From contig CAYXOX010000012.1 of NCBI GenBank assembly GCA_964466745.1, forward strand, positions 1 through 42,073: a DNA stretch of 42,073 nucleotides, read 5' to 3'. Source of the DNA: CAYXOX01 sp964466745 (lineage in GTDB: Bacteria; Pseudomonadota; Alphaproteobacteria; Rhodobacterales; Rhodobacteraceae). A program made the translations under genes and the position numbers. The stretch's first letter is position 1. Every line of letters begins with the position of its first letter. Positions 8,529 to 15,758 of the stretch are shown here, piece by piece. The notes below the pieces were generated by a model. That model ran no database searches, was not told where the DNA came from, and saw only the letters and a list, made by a program, of their open reading frames with translations.

Positions 8529-9047
8529 ATGCCGCGCAAGACGCTTATCGCGCTGGTCTGCGTTGCCGTGCTTCCGGGCTGCGCGCGGCTGGCCGAATCC
8601 CGCCTCAACCCGTTCACCTGGTTCGGCGGGCCGCAGGATGCCGCCGTAGATGCCGCCTCTGCCGACCGGGTGGACGAGGCGACAGCGCGGGCGGGCGTAC
8701 CCCCGCTTGTACGTCCCGGCATGCGACAGGTCACCGTGGACGACCGGACTCTCGTTGCGCAGGTGACGGCGGCGGAGATCGTGCCCGTGGCCGGCGGCAA
8801 GGTGGTACGTGCCACCGGGCTCGCCTCGGGCGCAGGCCCCTACAACGCTCAGCTCGTGGAAACGGGCCGCGACGGCGGGCTGTTGACGCTGGCCTTCCGC
8901 GCCGCGACGCCCGGCACGCCGGTCGCCGCCCCCGGCACCGTGGGGCGCGAAGTGACGGTGGCCGCCTTCTTCACCGCAGCCGAGCTTGCCGGGGTGCGCC
9001 GCGTGCGTGTAGAGGGCCAGGCCGGCACGCGCGAAGTTCGCCCCTGA
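8529..9047 (+). CDS. Putative small lipoprotein
   Basis: A 172-residue protein with a short lipoprotein signal: MPRKTLIALVCVAVLPGC, with the lipobox LPGC and lipidation at C18. After export it should be anchored to a membrane, most likely the outer one. The rest is a small beta-rich domain with alternating hydrophobic strands (VDDRTLVAQVTAAEIVPV, GKVVRATGL, GREVTVAAFFT) and no catalytic motif that I recognise. GGAGGG stands six bases before the ATG. It is divergent from sufE and convergent with rnd. Function is unknown; the localisation is the only firm inference. Confidence 0.8.
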   Translation: MPRKTLIALVCVAVLPGCARLAESRLNPFTWFGGPQDAAVDAASADRVDEATARAGVPPLVRPGMRQVTVDDRTLVAQVTAAEIVPVAGGKVVRATGLASGAGPYNAQLVETGRDGGLLTLAFRAATPGTPVAAPGTVGREVTVAAFFTAAELAGVRRVRVEGQAGTREVRP

Positions 9048-9096
9048 CGCGCGCCGGGCCGGAGCGCGCTGCCCATGACGCCGCCCGGCCGGTCGC

Positions 9097-10263
9097 CTAG
9101 GGCTTGAGATCCACGATCTGCACCGATGTGCCCTCGGCCGAAAGGGCGATCTCGCCGTTGCAGAGCCTCAGCGCGTCGTCGCCGAAGACCTCGCGGCGCC
9201 AGCCGGCTAGGGCCAGCACATCGCGCATCCCGCCCGCGATCGCATCGAGATCCGAGGCCGTCGCGATGAGTTTCTGCGCCACGCCTTCGTGCTCGGCCTT
9301 CGCCTTGAGAAGCACCCGCAGAAGATCGGCCAGCGCGGGGTTGACCTGCAGCTTCTCGCGCGAGCGGTCCACCTCGGGGTATTCCTCCGGCGGACACTCC
9401 AGCCCCTTTCGAACCGCCTCGAGGATGCCGTCGGCAATCTCGCCCTTGCGCGCCTCGCGCATCAGAAGCCGCCCCCGGCCGAGATCGCCGTGGCTGCGCG
9501 GCTTGGTCGAGGCGAGTTCGAGGAGCGCGTCGTCCTTGAACACGCGGCTGCGCGGCACGTCGCGGGTCTGGGCGTAGCGCTCGCGGAAGGCGGCCAGCTC
9601 GCGCACCAGCGCAAGGAACTTGCCGGAGTTGGTCCGGGTCTTGACCCGGCGCCACGCTTCCTCGGGCTCCACGCGGTAGGTTTCGGGATCGGTGAGGATC
9701 GCCAGCTCCTCGGCCAGCCACCAGGCCCGGCCGGTGCGCAGGAGCTCGGCCTGCAGGTGTTCGTAGATCGCCCTGAGATGGGTGACGTCCGCCAGCGCGT
9801 AGCGCTGCTGCGCCTCGGTGAGCGGGCGGCGCGACCAATCGGTGAAGCGCGAGGTCTTGTCGAGGCCGGCGTTGGCGATCTTGCGCACCAGCGTCTCGTA
9901 GCCCACCTGCTCCCCGAAACCGCAGACCATGGCCGCAACCTGCGTGTCGAACAGCGGATCGGGGAAGATACCGGCATCGACGAAGAAGATCTCGAGATCC
10001 TGCCGCGCCGCGTGGAACACCTTGACCGTCCCCTTGGCGCGGAACAGCTCGTAGAGCGGCTCCAGCGAGAGCCCCTCCTCCATCGGATCCACCAGAACGG
10101 CATCCTCGGCATCGTTCTCGCCGGGAACGGCGAGTTGCACCAGGCACAGCCGGGAGTAGTAGGTCCGCTCGCGCAGGAACTCGGTATCGACCGTCACGTA
10201 GGGAAAGGTTGCTGCGCGTCGGCAGAAGGCGGCGAGGTCTTCGGTGCGTGTCAGGATGCGCAT
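9097..10263 (-). CDS. rnd: Ribonuclease D
   Basis: A 388-residue 3'-5' exoribonuclease involved in tRNA and stable-RNA 3' processing. The DEDD-Y exonuclease domain is complete: Exo I DTEF (D26, E28), Exo II FHAARQDLE (D89) and Exo III YALAD (Y155, D159). The C-terminal half contains an HRDC-type helical region (residues about 205-290). The start ATG at 10263 follows family starts; the 24-residue upstream extension of the frame is not conserved-looking. It lies 125 bases downstream of purN on the same strand, with a hairpin between them, so it is probably transcribed separately. Confidence 0.95.
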   Translation of the reverse strand: MRILTRTEDLAAFCRRAATFPYVTVDTEFLRERTYYSRLCLVQLAVPGENDAEDAVLVDPMEEGLSLEPLYELFRAKGTVKVFHAARQDLEIFFVDAGIFPDPLFDTQVAAMVCGFGEQVGYETLVRKIANAGLDKTSRFTDWSRRPLTEAQQRYALADVTHLRAIYEHLQAELLRTGRAWWLAEELAILTDPETYRVEPEEAWRRVKTRTNSGKFLALVRELAAFRERYAQTRDVPRSRVFKDDALLELASTKPRSHGDLGRGRLLMREARKGEIADGILEAVRKGLECPPEEYPEVDRSREKLQVNPALADLLRVLLKAKAEHEGVAQKLIATASDLDAIAGGMRDVLALAGWRREVFGDDALRLCNGEIALSAEGTSVQIVDLKP

Positions 10264-10332
10264 GGCACTCCGCGGAACGAGGGGCGGGCGGGCCGGCGGC
10301 CGGGGGCGCCCGTGATCCGACGGTCCTATTGA

Positions 10333-10365
10333 CAAATCGCGGCGAAGAAAAGCCCTCCGCCGCGA
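10333..10365 (-). terminator. Hairpin downstream of purN
   Basis: Read on the minus strand, TCGCGGCG (10365-10358) pairs perfectly with CGCCGCGA (10344-10337) around a 13-base loop, followed by TTTGTC. It lies about 24 bases after the purN stop. An 8-bp GC stem followed by a short T-run is consistent with an intrinsic terminator, though the loop is long and the T-run weak. Confidence 0.45.
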
Positions 10366-10388
10366 GGCCGCCCGCGCCGGACACGGCG

Positions 10389-11042
10389 TCAGCCAGGCCC
10401 GCCCGGGGGCACCGGCGTCGGGCTTGCGGGCCCGCGATCATCGAGATCGAGCCGGCTCCTGTCGCCGGCGGCGACGCGGCGCAGCACCGCCGGGTAGAGC
10501 CTGTGCTCGGCCGCCTGCACCCGCGCTGCCAGCGCCTCGGGCGTGTCACCCGGCAGCACGGGCACCCGCGCCTGCCCCAGGATCGGGCCGCCGTCGAGAT
10601 CGGCCGTCACCTCGTGCACGGTGCAGCCGTGCCAGCGGACGCCCGCGGCGAGTGCGCGGGCATGGGTGTCGAGCCCGCGGTAGAGCGGCAGCAGCGAGGG
10701 GTGGATGTTGAGCATGCGCCCCCGCCAGCGGTCAACGAAGCCCGGGGTGAGCACGCGCATGAACCCGGCAAGGCAGAGCAGGTCGGGCGCGGCCGCTTCG
10801 AGAGCGCCATCGAGCGCCGCCTCGAAGGCGGCCCTGTCGGCGCCGAAGGGCCGGTGATCCACGGTGGCCGTGGCGATGCCGCGGGCGCGGGCCTTCTCGA
10901 GCCCCGCCACGCCCGGGCGGTTCGAGAGCACGAGCACGGGGCGCGCCGGGTGATCCCCCACCATGCTGTCGGCGAGCGCGGCCATGTTCGACCCGCTTCC
11001 CGAGATCAGGATCGCCACGCGCCTCGGCGCAGCCCCCGTCAC
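10389..11042 (-). CDS. purN: Phosphoribosylglycinamide formyltransferase
   Basis: A 217-residue GAR transformylase, which uses 10-formyltetrahydrofolate for the third step of purine synthesis. Motifs: the phosphate loop ISGSGSNM (GSGSN 15-19), LNIHPSLLPLYRGLDTHARAL with the catalytic histidine, and GCTVHEVTADLDGGPILGQ with the catalytic aspartate. The start is GTG at 11042, overlapping the purM stop in GTGA, so translation is coupled. The C-terminus carries a short Pro/Gly-rich tail (SPTPVPPGGPG) beyond the usual end. purM-purN order is common in proteobacteria. Confidence 0.95.
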   Translation of the reverse strand: MTGAAPRRVAILISGSGSNMAALADSMVGDHPARPVLVLSNRPGVAGLEKARARGIATATVDHRPFGADRAAFEAALDGALEAAAPDLLCLAGFMRVLTPGFVDRWRGRMLNIHPSLLPLYRGLDTHARALAAGVRWHGCTVHEVTADLDGGPILGQARVPVLPGDTPEALAARVQAAEHRLYPAVLRRVAAGDRSRLDLDDRGPASPTPVPPGGPG

Positions 11043-12103
11043 GAGAGCCGTGCCTCGAAGCGCATGCCTGGGCCCGCCGTCACCGTGCCGATGCGGAACA
11101 CCGTCTCGCCTTCGTCGGCCATGGCTCCCGCCACGCGCTCGGCCGCCTCGGACGCGGCCACCACGACCATGCCGATACCGGCGTTGAAGGTGCGCAGGAG
11201 CTCGGCCTCCTCCAGACGCCCCGCCTCGGCAAGCCAGGCGAAGACGGGCGGCAGCGGCCAGGCGCCGAGATCGATGCGCGCGCCGCACCCCTCGGGCAGA
11301 ACCCGGGGGAGGTTTTCGGGCAGCCCGCCGCCGGTGATATGCGCCGCGGCGCGCACCCCGCCCACCACGAGCGCCGCCCGCAGCGCCCGGACGTAGATGC
11401 GCGTGGGCGCCAGGAGTTCCTCGCCCAGCGTCGCGCCGCCGAAGGGAGCGGGGTCGTTCCAGCCCAGCCCCGCGCGCTCCACGATGCGCCGCACCAGCGA
11501 GAACCCGTTGGCATGCACGCCCGAGGAGGCGAGGCCCAGCAGCACGTCGCCCTCGGCCACGCCGCGCGGCAGGTGCTCGCCCCGTTCCATCGCGCCCACC
11601 GCGAAGCCGGCGAGGTCGAAATCGCCCGGCGCGTAGAGCCCCGGCATCTCGGCCGTCTCGCCGCCGACGAGCGCGCAGCCGGCCTCCATGCACCCCTCGG
11701 CGATCCCCTCCACGATCCGCGCGGCGCCCTCGACGTCGAGCGCGCCGGTGGCGAAGTAATCGAGAAAGAAAAGCGGCTCCGCGCCCTGGCACACGAGATC
11801 GTTGACGCACATGGCCACGAGATCGATGCCGAGACCGGCCACGGCGCCGGTCTCGATCCCGAGGCGAAGCTTGGTGCCCACGCCGTCGGTCGCGGCCACC
11901 AGGACGGGGTCGTTGAACCCCGCGGCCCGCAGATCGAACAGCGCGCCGAAGCCGCCGAGCCCGGACATGGTGCCGGGGCGCGCGGTGCGGGCGGCGGCCG
12001 GGGCGATGCGCTCGACGAGCGCGTTGCCCGCGTCGATGTTCACGCCCGCCTCGGCGTAGGTGAGGGGCGGCTCGCGCCCTGTTTCGCGGGGCTCGGTGGG
12101 CAT
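11039..12103 (-). CDS. purM: Phosphoribosylformylglycinamidine cyclo-ligase (AIR synthetase)
   Basis: A 354-residue ATP-dependent enzyme that closes the imidazole ring of purines (FGAM to AIR). It starts MPTEPRETGREPPLTYAEAGV. It shows the Gly-rich GLGGFGALFDL, the core VAATDGVGTKLRLGIETG, the CVNDLVCQGAEPLFFLDYFA metal/ATP region, and TGGGLPENLPRVLPEG. CAGGAG precedes the ATG at 12103 by seven bases. It is the first gene of the purMN pair and overlaps purN by four bases. The upstream 148 bases contain the promoter of the divergent tRNA. Confidence 0.97.
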   Translation of the reverse strand: MPTEPRETGREPPLTYAEAGVNIDAGNALVERIAPAAARTARPGTMSGLGGFGALFDLRAAGFNDPVLVAATDGVGTKLRLGIETGAVAGLGIDLVAMCVNDLVCQGAEPLFFLDYFATGALDVEGAARIVEGIAEGCMEAGCALVGGETAEMPGLYAPGDFDLAGFAVGAMERGEHLPRGVAEGDVLLGLASSGVHANGFSLVRRIVERAGLGWNDPAPFGGATLGEELLAPTRIYVRALRAALVVGGVRAAAHITGGGLPENLPRVLPEGCGARIDLGAWPLPPVFAWLAEAGRLEEAELLRTFNAGIGMVVVAASEAAERVAGAMADEGETVFRIGTVTAGPGMRFEARLS

Positions 12104-12212
12104 GGGCTGGCTCCTGGCGCAAGAGGCGTGGCAAGATTGCCTGCGCGCGGGGGCTAGCAGCGACGGCGCCGCCTGTCCATCCGCCGGAAGCGCAGCGGGC
12201 CGCCGAGCTCGC

Positions 12213-12241
12213 TTGACCTGAACGGCCCGGCTGGACTACGC
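12213..12241 (+). promoter_or_regulatory. Promoter of the CAT-anticodon tRNA
   Basis: TTGACC (12213-12218), a 17-base spacer, then CTACGC (12236-12241), just 10 bases before the tRNA. The -35 is strong and identical to that of tRNA-Gly; the -10 is poor, as often in alphaproteobacteria. It lies within the purM upstream region on the opposite strand. Confidence 0.5.
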
Positions 12242-12251
12242 CCGGCGCGGG

Positions 12252-12328
12252 GGGCCTGTAGCTCAATTGGTTAGAGCAGAGCGCTCATAACGCTTTGGTT
12301 GGGGGTTCGAGTCCCTCCGGGCCTACCA
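12252..12328 (+). tRNA. tRNA with CAT anticodon (elongator Met, or Ile2)
   Basis: A complete 77-base cloverleaf with encoded CCA. The acceptor GGGCCTG/CGGGCCT has G-T wobbles, including the first pair, and the discriminator is A. The D arm is GCTC...GAGC, the anticodon stem is GCG/CGC with loop CTCATAA, and CAT lies at 12286-12288. The T arm is GGGGG-TTCGAGT-CCCTC. It is not the initiator tRNA, which begins CGCGG with an unpaired first base. Elongator methionine and lysidine-modified Ile2 cannot be separated with certainty by eye; methionine is my first choice. The tRNA marks the boundary between housekeeping genes and the catabolic block. Confidence 0.9.
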
Positions 12329-12584
12329 TCCTCCCTGCGTTCCTCGGGCGATCGAGCCACTCTCGGCCGCAACGGCATGGCGGACAGTCAACTCGCACGG
12401 TTCAGCCACTGTTCCGCTCCGAAACTGCGCCCGCGCACCTGCGCCGCGCAGCCGCAGGCGCGGGCAACGCCGGGGCGGCGCGAGGCCACGCCGACCGCCA
12501 AGGGCGACGGGGCAGATGCTGCGCCCGCGCCGCGGCTCTTCCGCCGCCCCACCGGCGGGCGCCCGCGTTCCCGGCGGCCCCGGT

Positions 12585-13499
12585 TCAGCCCAGCTCAGCC
12601 AGCCGCGCCTCCTGGAGCCTCACCAGCCTGTCCACCTCCGCGCGGGTTTCGGCATCGAGCGCGCCGCCGGGGCGGCGCAACGCGTCGTGGGCGATGGCGC
12701 CGCGCCGCGCGAGGATGTACTTGCGCACCGCGAGCCCGAGCCCCGGCTGCGCCTCGTAGCGCACCAGCGGCAGGTAGGCGGCATGCAGGCGCAGCGCGTC
12801 TTCGAGCGCGCCGGCGTTCACCAGCCGCACCACCTCGGCCATCATCTCGGGATAGGCAAAGCCCGTCATCGCGCCATCGGCCCCGCGCGCAACCTCCTCC
12901 GGCAGGAACTGCCCGCCGTTCCCGCACAGGATCGAGATGCGCCGCGCGCCGGCTTCCGAGGCCGCGCGGAGCGCCGATATCTTGCCGAGGCCCGGCCAGT
13001 CCTCGTGCTTGAGCATCACGCAGGTCGGGCAGGACGCCACGATCCGCAGGATCACGGCGGGATCGATCGTTACCCCGGTGACCAGTGGAAAATCCTGCAA
13101 TACGAACGGTATATCGCCGAGAGTTTCAGCAACCGTGGCGAAGTAGCCCTCGATCTGCGCATCGGTTCGCACGCTCGCGGGCGGCGCCACCATGACCCCC
13201 GCCGCACCGGCCGCCATGGCGTCTTCCGCCAGCGCCTTCATCCCGGCGAACCCCGGCTGGCTGACACCGGCCACCACCGGCACGGGCGCGCGCGCCGTCA
13301 CCCGCGCGATCACCGCGCGGCTCTCCTCGCCCGAAAGCTTGCCCGCCTCGCCCATGATCCCGAGGATCGTGAGGCCGGTGGCGCCTTTCTCGAGGTAGAA
13401 ATCGGTCACCCGGTCGACGCTCGCGAGGTCGAGCGTCCCATCGGGCGTGAAGGGCGTGACGGCGATGGTAAAGACGCCGGCGGCGGATTCGTCGAGCAT
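12585..13499 (-). CDS. DapA/NanA-family lyase or aldolase, non-canonical active site
   Basis: A 304-residue TIM-barrel protein of the dihydrodipicolinate synthase family. Members form a Schiff base with a 2-oxo acid and make or break carbon-carbon bonds. The Schiff-base lysine is K164 in VMLKHED. The substrate loop that reads GTTGE in true DHDPS is GIMGE (47-51) here. The YNVP tyrosine is replaced in VLQDFPLVTG (around 135). The canonical threonine and tyrosine relay is therefore absent, and a lysine-biosynthesis role is unlikely. The start ATG at 13499 fits the family. It is the last gene of the minus-strand unit after gntR, 151 bases downstream of it. Its substrate is unknown, but its location implies catabolism. 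Confidence 0.8.
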   Translation of the reverse strand: MLDESAAGVFTIAVTPFTPDGTLDLASVDRVTDFYLEKGATGLTILGIMGEAGKLSGEESRAVIARVTARAPVPVVAGVSQPGFAGMKALAEDAMAAGAAGVMVAPPASVRTDAQIEGYFATVAETLGDIPFVLQDFPLVTGVTIDPAVILRIVASCPTCVMLKHEDWPGLGKISALRAASEAGARRISILCGNGGQFLPEEVARGADGAMTGFAYPEMMAEVVRLVNAGALEDALRLHAAYLPLVRYEAQPGLGLAVRKYILARRGAIAHDALRRPGGALDAETRAEVDRLVRLQEARLAELG

Positions 13500-13650
13500 G
13501 GGGCGCAACTTCCTTCGGTTCCTGGGCCCCCGGGCGGCTGCGGGGCGGCCCCACGTGACGCGGCGCACCGGCCGGGGCGCGGGCCGCACCCTTCCTGCCC
13601 CGCCCCGCGGCACGACGCAAGCCGCGGGCGCCCCGGGGCGAACCGGCGGC

Positions 13651-14409
13651 CTACTCCCGGCGGATCGCCTGGCTGTAGACGAAACCGTCGAGCCGGTGCC
13701 AGTTGAAGGACACCAGGATCGGGCGGTCGTCCTCCCCGCGGTACCGCCGGGTGACGAGGATGGACCACGCGCCCGGCGCTTCGCCCAGAAGCGCGGCCGG
13801 CGCGGTTTCGAGCCGCTCGGTGGAGATCTCCTGCAGTACTTCGCGCACGCTTACGCCGTAACGGCTCTCGATCAGCGAATGGATCGCGCCGCGGTGCTGC
13901 GGAAGCTCGGGGGCGAGCGCCCCGAAATCATCGTGCAGGAAGACCCGGCTCACGCAGATCGTCTCGCCGCCCAGTGTCTTCCGCAGCCCCTCGGCCAGGA
14001 GCCACTGGCGCCCCGGGCGGCGTCCGAGGCGCCCGGCCAGCTCGGGCTCGGGCACCACCCGAAGCACGCGATCGATCTCCAGCACGGTTTCCGCCGCGTA
14101 GTCGTAGAGCTGCGAGAGCGAGGTGAGCGATTGCGCGTAGACCGGGCGTTGGGCGCTGCTGACAACCTCGGTGCCCCGGCCCTGCCGCCGCTCCACGAGG
14201 CCATCCTCGGCGAGAAGGCGCAGGGCCTCGCGCACCGTGTAGCGGCTGGCCCCATGGGCCTCGCACAGTTCCTGCTCGGTCGGAAGAAGGCTGCCCACCG
14301 GATGCTGCCCCGAGGCGATCTCCGCCTTGAGCGCCTCGGCGAGACGGCGGTAGAGGGGGCCGCCGGCGGCACCGGCCGCGGCGCCCGCCGTGTCCTCCGC
14401 TCCGCTCAC
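13651..14409 (-). CDS. GntR-family regulator, HutC/UTRA subfamily; likely regulator of the catabolic block
   Basis: A 252-residue transcription factor. Residues 17-87 form the winged helix (PLYRRLAEALKAEIASG, then LPTEQELCEAHGASRYTVREAL and GLVERRQGRGTEV). Residues about 100-247 form a UTRA ligand-sensing domain. It starts with GTG at 14409, overlapping the stop of the CoA-transferase gene in GTGA. It is the only DNA-binding regulator in the window. The promoter of its own transcription unit faces one copy of a 16-bp palindrome with the GT...AC pattern expected for GntR proteins, and three further copies stand before the other units. I infer it is an autoregulated repressor relieved by a pathway intermediate. 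Confidence 0.88.
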   Translation of the reverse strand: MSGAEDTAGAAAGAAGGPLYRRLAEALKAEIASGQHPVGSLLPTEQELCEAHGASRYTVREALRLLAEDGLVERRQGRGTEVVSSAQRPVYAQSLTSLSQLYDYAAETVLEIDRVLRVVPEPELAGRLGRRPGRQWLLAEGLRKTLGGETICVSRVFLHDDFGALAPELPQHRGAIHSLIESRYGVSVREVLQEISTERLETAPAALLGEAPGAWSILVTRRYRGEDDRPILVSFNWHRLDGFVYSQAIRRE

Positions 14410-15674
14410 CGCGCCACCCCGGAGACACCGTCGCGCCAGGCGCGGGCAAGGTCTTCGCGGAACTCCGGCGCGGCCACCGCCACGAGCGCCCGCGCCCGCG
14501 CCTCGGCATCGGCGCCGCGCAGATCGGCAACCCCGTGCTCGGTGACGACGATATCGAGATCCGCGCGGGAGAGGCTCGCCGGGGTGCCCACCGCCAGCGC
14601 CGGCACGATCCGGCTCGCGCGGCCGCCCCCGAGGGTGGAGGGGAGCGCCACGATGGCCCGCCCCCCCGGAGAGAGCCGCGCCCCGCGCGCGAAATCCGCA
14701 AGCCCGCCGAGGCCCGACACCTGCCGTCCCCCCGCCCGCTCGCAGTTCACCTGCCCCATGAGATCGACCTCCAGCGCCGTGTTGACCGAAACGAAGGACG
14801 CGATCCCCCCGAGCGCGGACGCGGCGTGGGTTTCGCCCACCGGGGCGAACCGGTAACGCGGATCATCGCCGAGCCGTGCATACCATCCCGCGTTCCCGAG
14901 GGCCACGCCCACGGTCACCCGGCCGCCGAAAACGCCCTCGTCGAGCCGCGCGGCGAGGGCAGGTTCCGCCATGCCGCCGTGAAAGTGCAGGCCCCGGGCC
15001 CCTTCGAGCGCCGCCAGCACGCCTGCCGCGACCTTGCCGAAGCCCAGTTGCAGGGTGTCACCCGGCCGGAGGAGCCGCGCGACGTGCCGGCCGATGGCCC
15101 GCGCGGCGCTCCCCGGCTCGGATGGCGGAAGCGTCGGCAGCGCCGTTTCGGCCTCGATCAGCGCCGCGAAGCGCTCCACCGGCAGCCGGGGGGCCCCGGG
15201 CGGCGCGGGCATCAACGGGTTCACCTGCGCCACCAGCGGAACGCCCGAGGCGACGAGGGCCGGTGTGAAATCCGCCGCGAGACCGAGCGAAACCATTCCC
15301 GAACGCGGCGGAGAGACCTGGACCACCCCGCCGCCCGGCCCCTCGGGCCCGCCCAACCAGCGCCACGCCTCGCTGTAGTGCATGGGCAGGTGGCCCACGC
15401 TGCCGGAGGCGAGGCCACCGGCAAGCTCGGGCGTGGCGAAGAGCGTGAGCGCCCGGGCGCCCGGGCCGAGCCCGGAGGGATCGAAGCGGTTGACCCCGGG
15501 AATCCAGACGCCCGCGAAGCAGCGCCCGGCCGCTATGCCCGGATCCTCCTGCATCGCCTCGAGCGCGGCCGTGGGCTCGCCGCAGCAGCCGGCAAGATAG
15601 ACCGGCCGGTCGCGCGGCAGGGCCGCGAGTGCGTCGGCCCAGGCTCGGGCACCGCTCCGCTCCAGTTGCGCCAC
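14406..15674 (-). CDS. Acetyl-CoA hydrolase/transferase family protein (class I-like CoA-transferase)
   Basis: A 422-residue protein related to 4-hydroxybutyrate, itaconate and succinyl CoA-transferases and acetyl-CoA hydrolases, which move CoA via a glutamyl-CoA intermediate. Recognisable blocks are LQLGFGKVAAGVLAAL, FHGGMAEPALAARLDEG, FVSVNTALEVDLMGQVNCE (which carries the family's catalytic glutamate) and IVVTEHGVADLRG near the end. The GTG at 15674 is chosen because AAGGGAG lies five bases upstream; extending further would run into the operator at 15718. It is first in the unit with gntR and the DapA-like gene. The acceptor acid is not readable. By context it may activate or release a CoA ester of the shared pathway. 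Confidence 0.8.
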   Translation of the reverse strand: MAQLERSGARAWADALAALPRDRPVYLAGCCGEPTAALEAMQEDPGIAAGRCFAGVWIPGVNRFDPSGLGPGARALTLFATPELAGGLASGSVGHLPMHYSEAWRWLGGPEGPGGGVVQVSPPRSGMVSLGLAADFTPALVASGVPLVAQVNPLMPAPPGAPRLPVERFAALIEAETALPTLPPSEPGSAARAIGRHVARLLRPGDTLQLGFGKVAAGVLAALEGARGLHFHGGMAEPALAARLDEGVFGGRVTVGVALGNAGWYARLGDDPRYRFAPVGETHAASALGGIASFVSVNTALEVDLMGQVNCERAGGRQVSGLGGLADFARGARLSPGGRAIVALPSTLGGGRASRIVPALAVGTPASLSRADLDIVVTEHGVADLRGADAEARARALVAVAAPEFREDLARAWRDGVSGVAR

Positions 15675-15691
15675 CCAGGCTCCCTTCCCGA

Positions 15692-15720
15692 TTGCGCCCC
15701 CTTGGGCGGGCTGGTAAATA
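15692..15720 (+). promoter_or_regulatory. Putative promoter of the MmgE-ligase-amidase unit
   Basis: TTGCGC (15692-15697), a 17-base spacer, then TAAATA (15715-15720). The predicted start near 15727 falls inside the palindrome at 15718-15733, so a bound repressor would cover the -10 and start site. This leaves about 30 bases of leader before the ATG at 15759. Confidence 0.5.
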
Positions 15721-15733
15721 TGTCCGGACAAAT
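15718..15733. promoter_or_regulatory. GntR operator copy 1 (divergent units A and B)
   Basis: ATATGTCCGGACAAAT matches the 16-bp palindrome ATTTGTCCGGACAAAT at 15 of 16 positions. It lies in the 84-base gap between the divergent CoA-transferase (-) and MmgE/PrpD (+) genes, so one site could control both. The same palindrome recurs three more times in this window and only before unit starts. Confidence 0.8.
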
Positions 15734-15758
15734 TCAGGCTATCGGGTTTCGGGCTGCC

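Noticed and set aside
12252..12328. Initiator tRNA-fMet
   Set aside because: The acceptor begins GGGCCTG with a paired first base; initiator tRNAs begin CGCGG with an unpaired first base.
15720..15758. Upstream ATG at 15720 as start of the first MmgE/PrpD gene
   Set aside because: It lies within the -10 box and operator and lacks a ribosome site. The ATG at 15759 fits the family.
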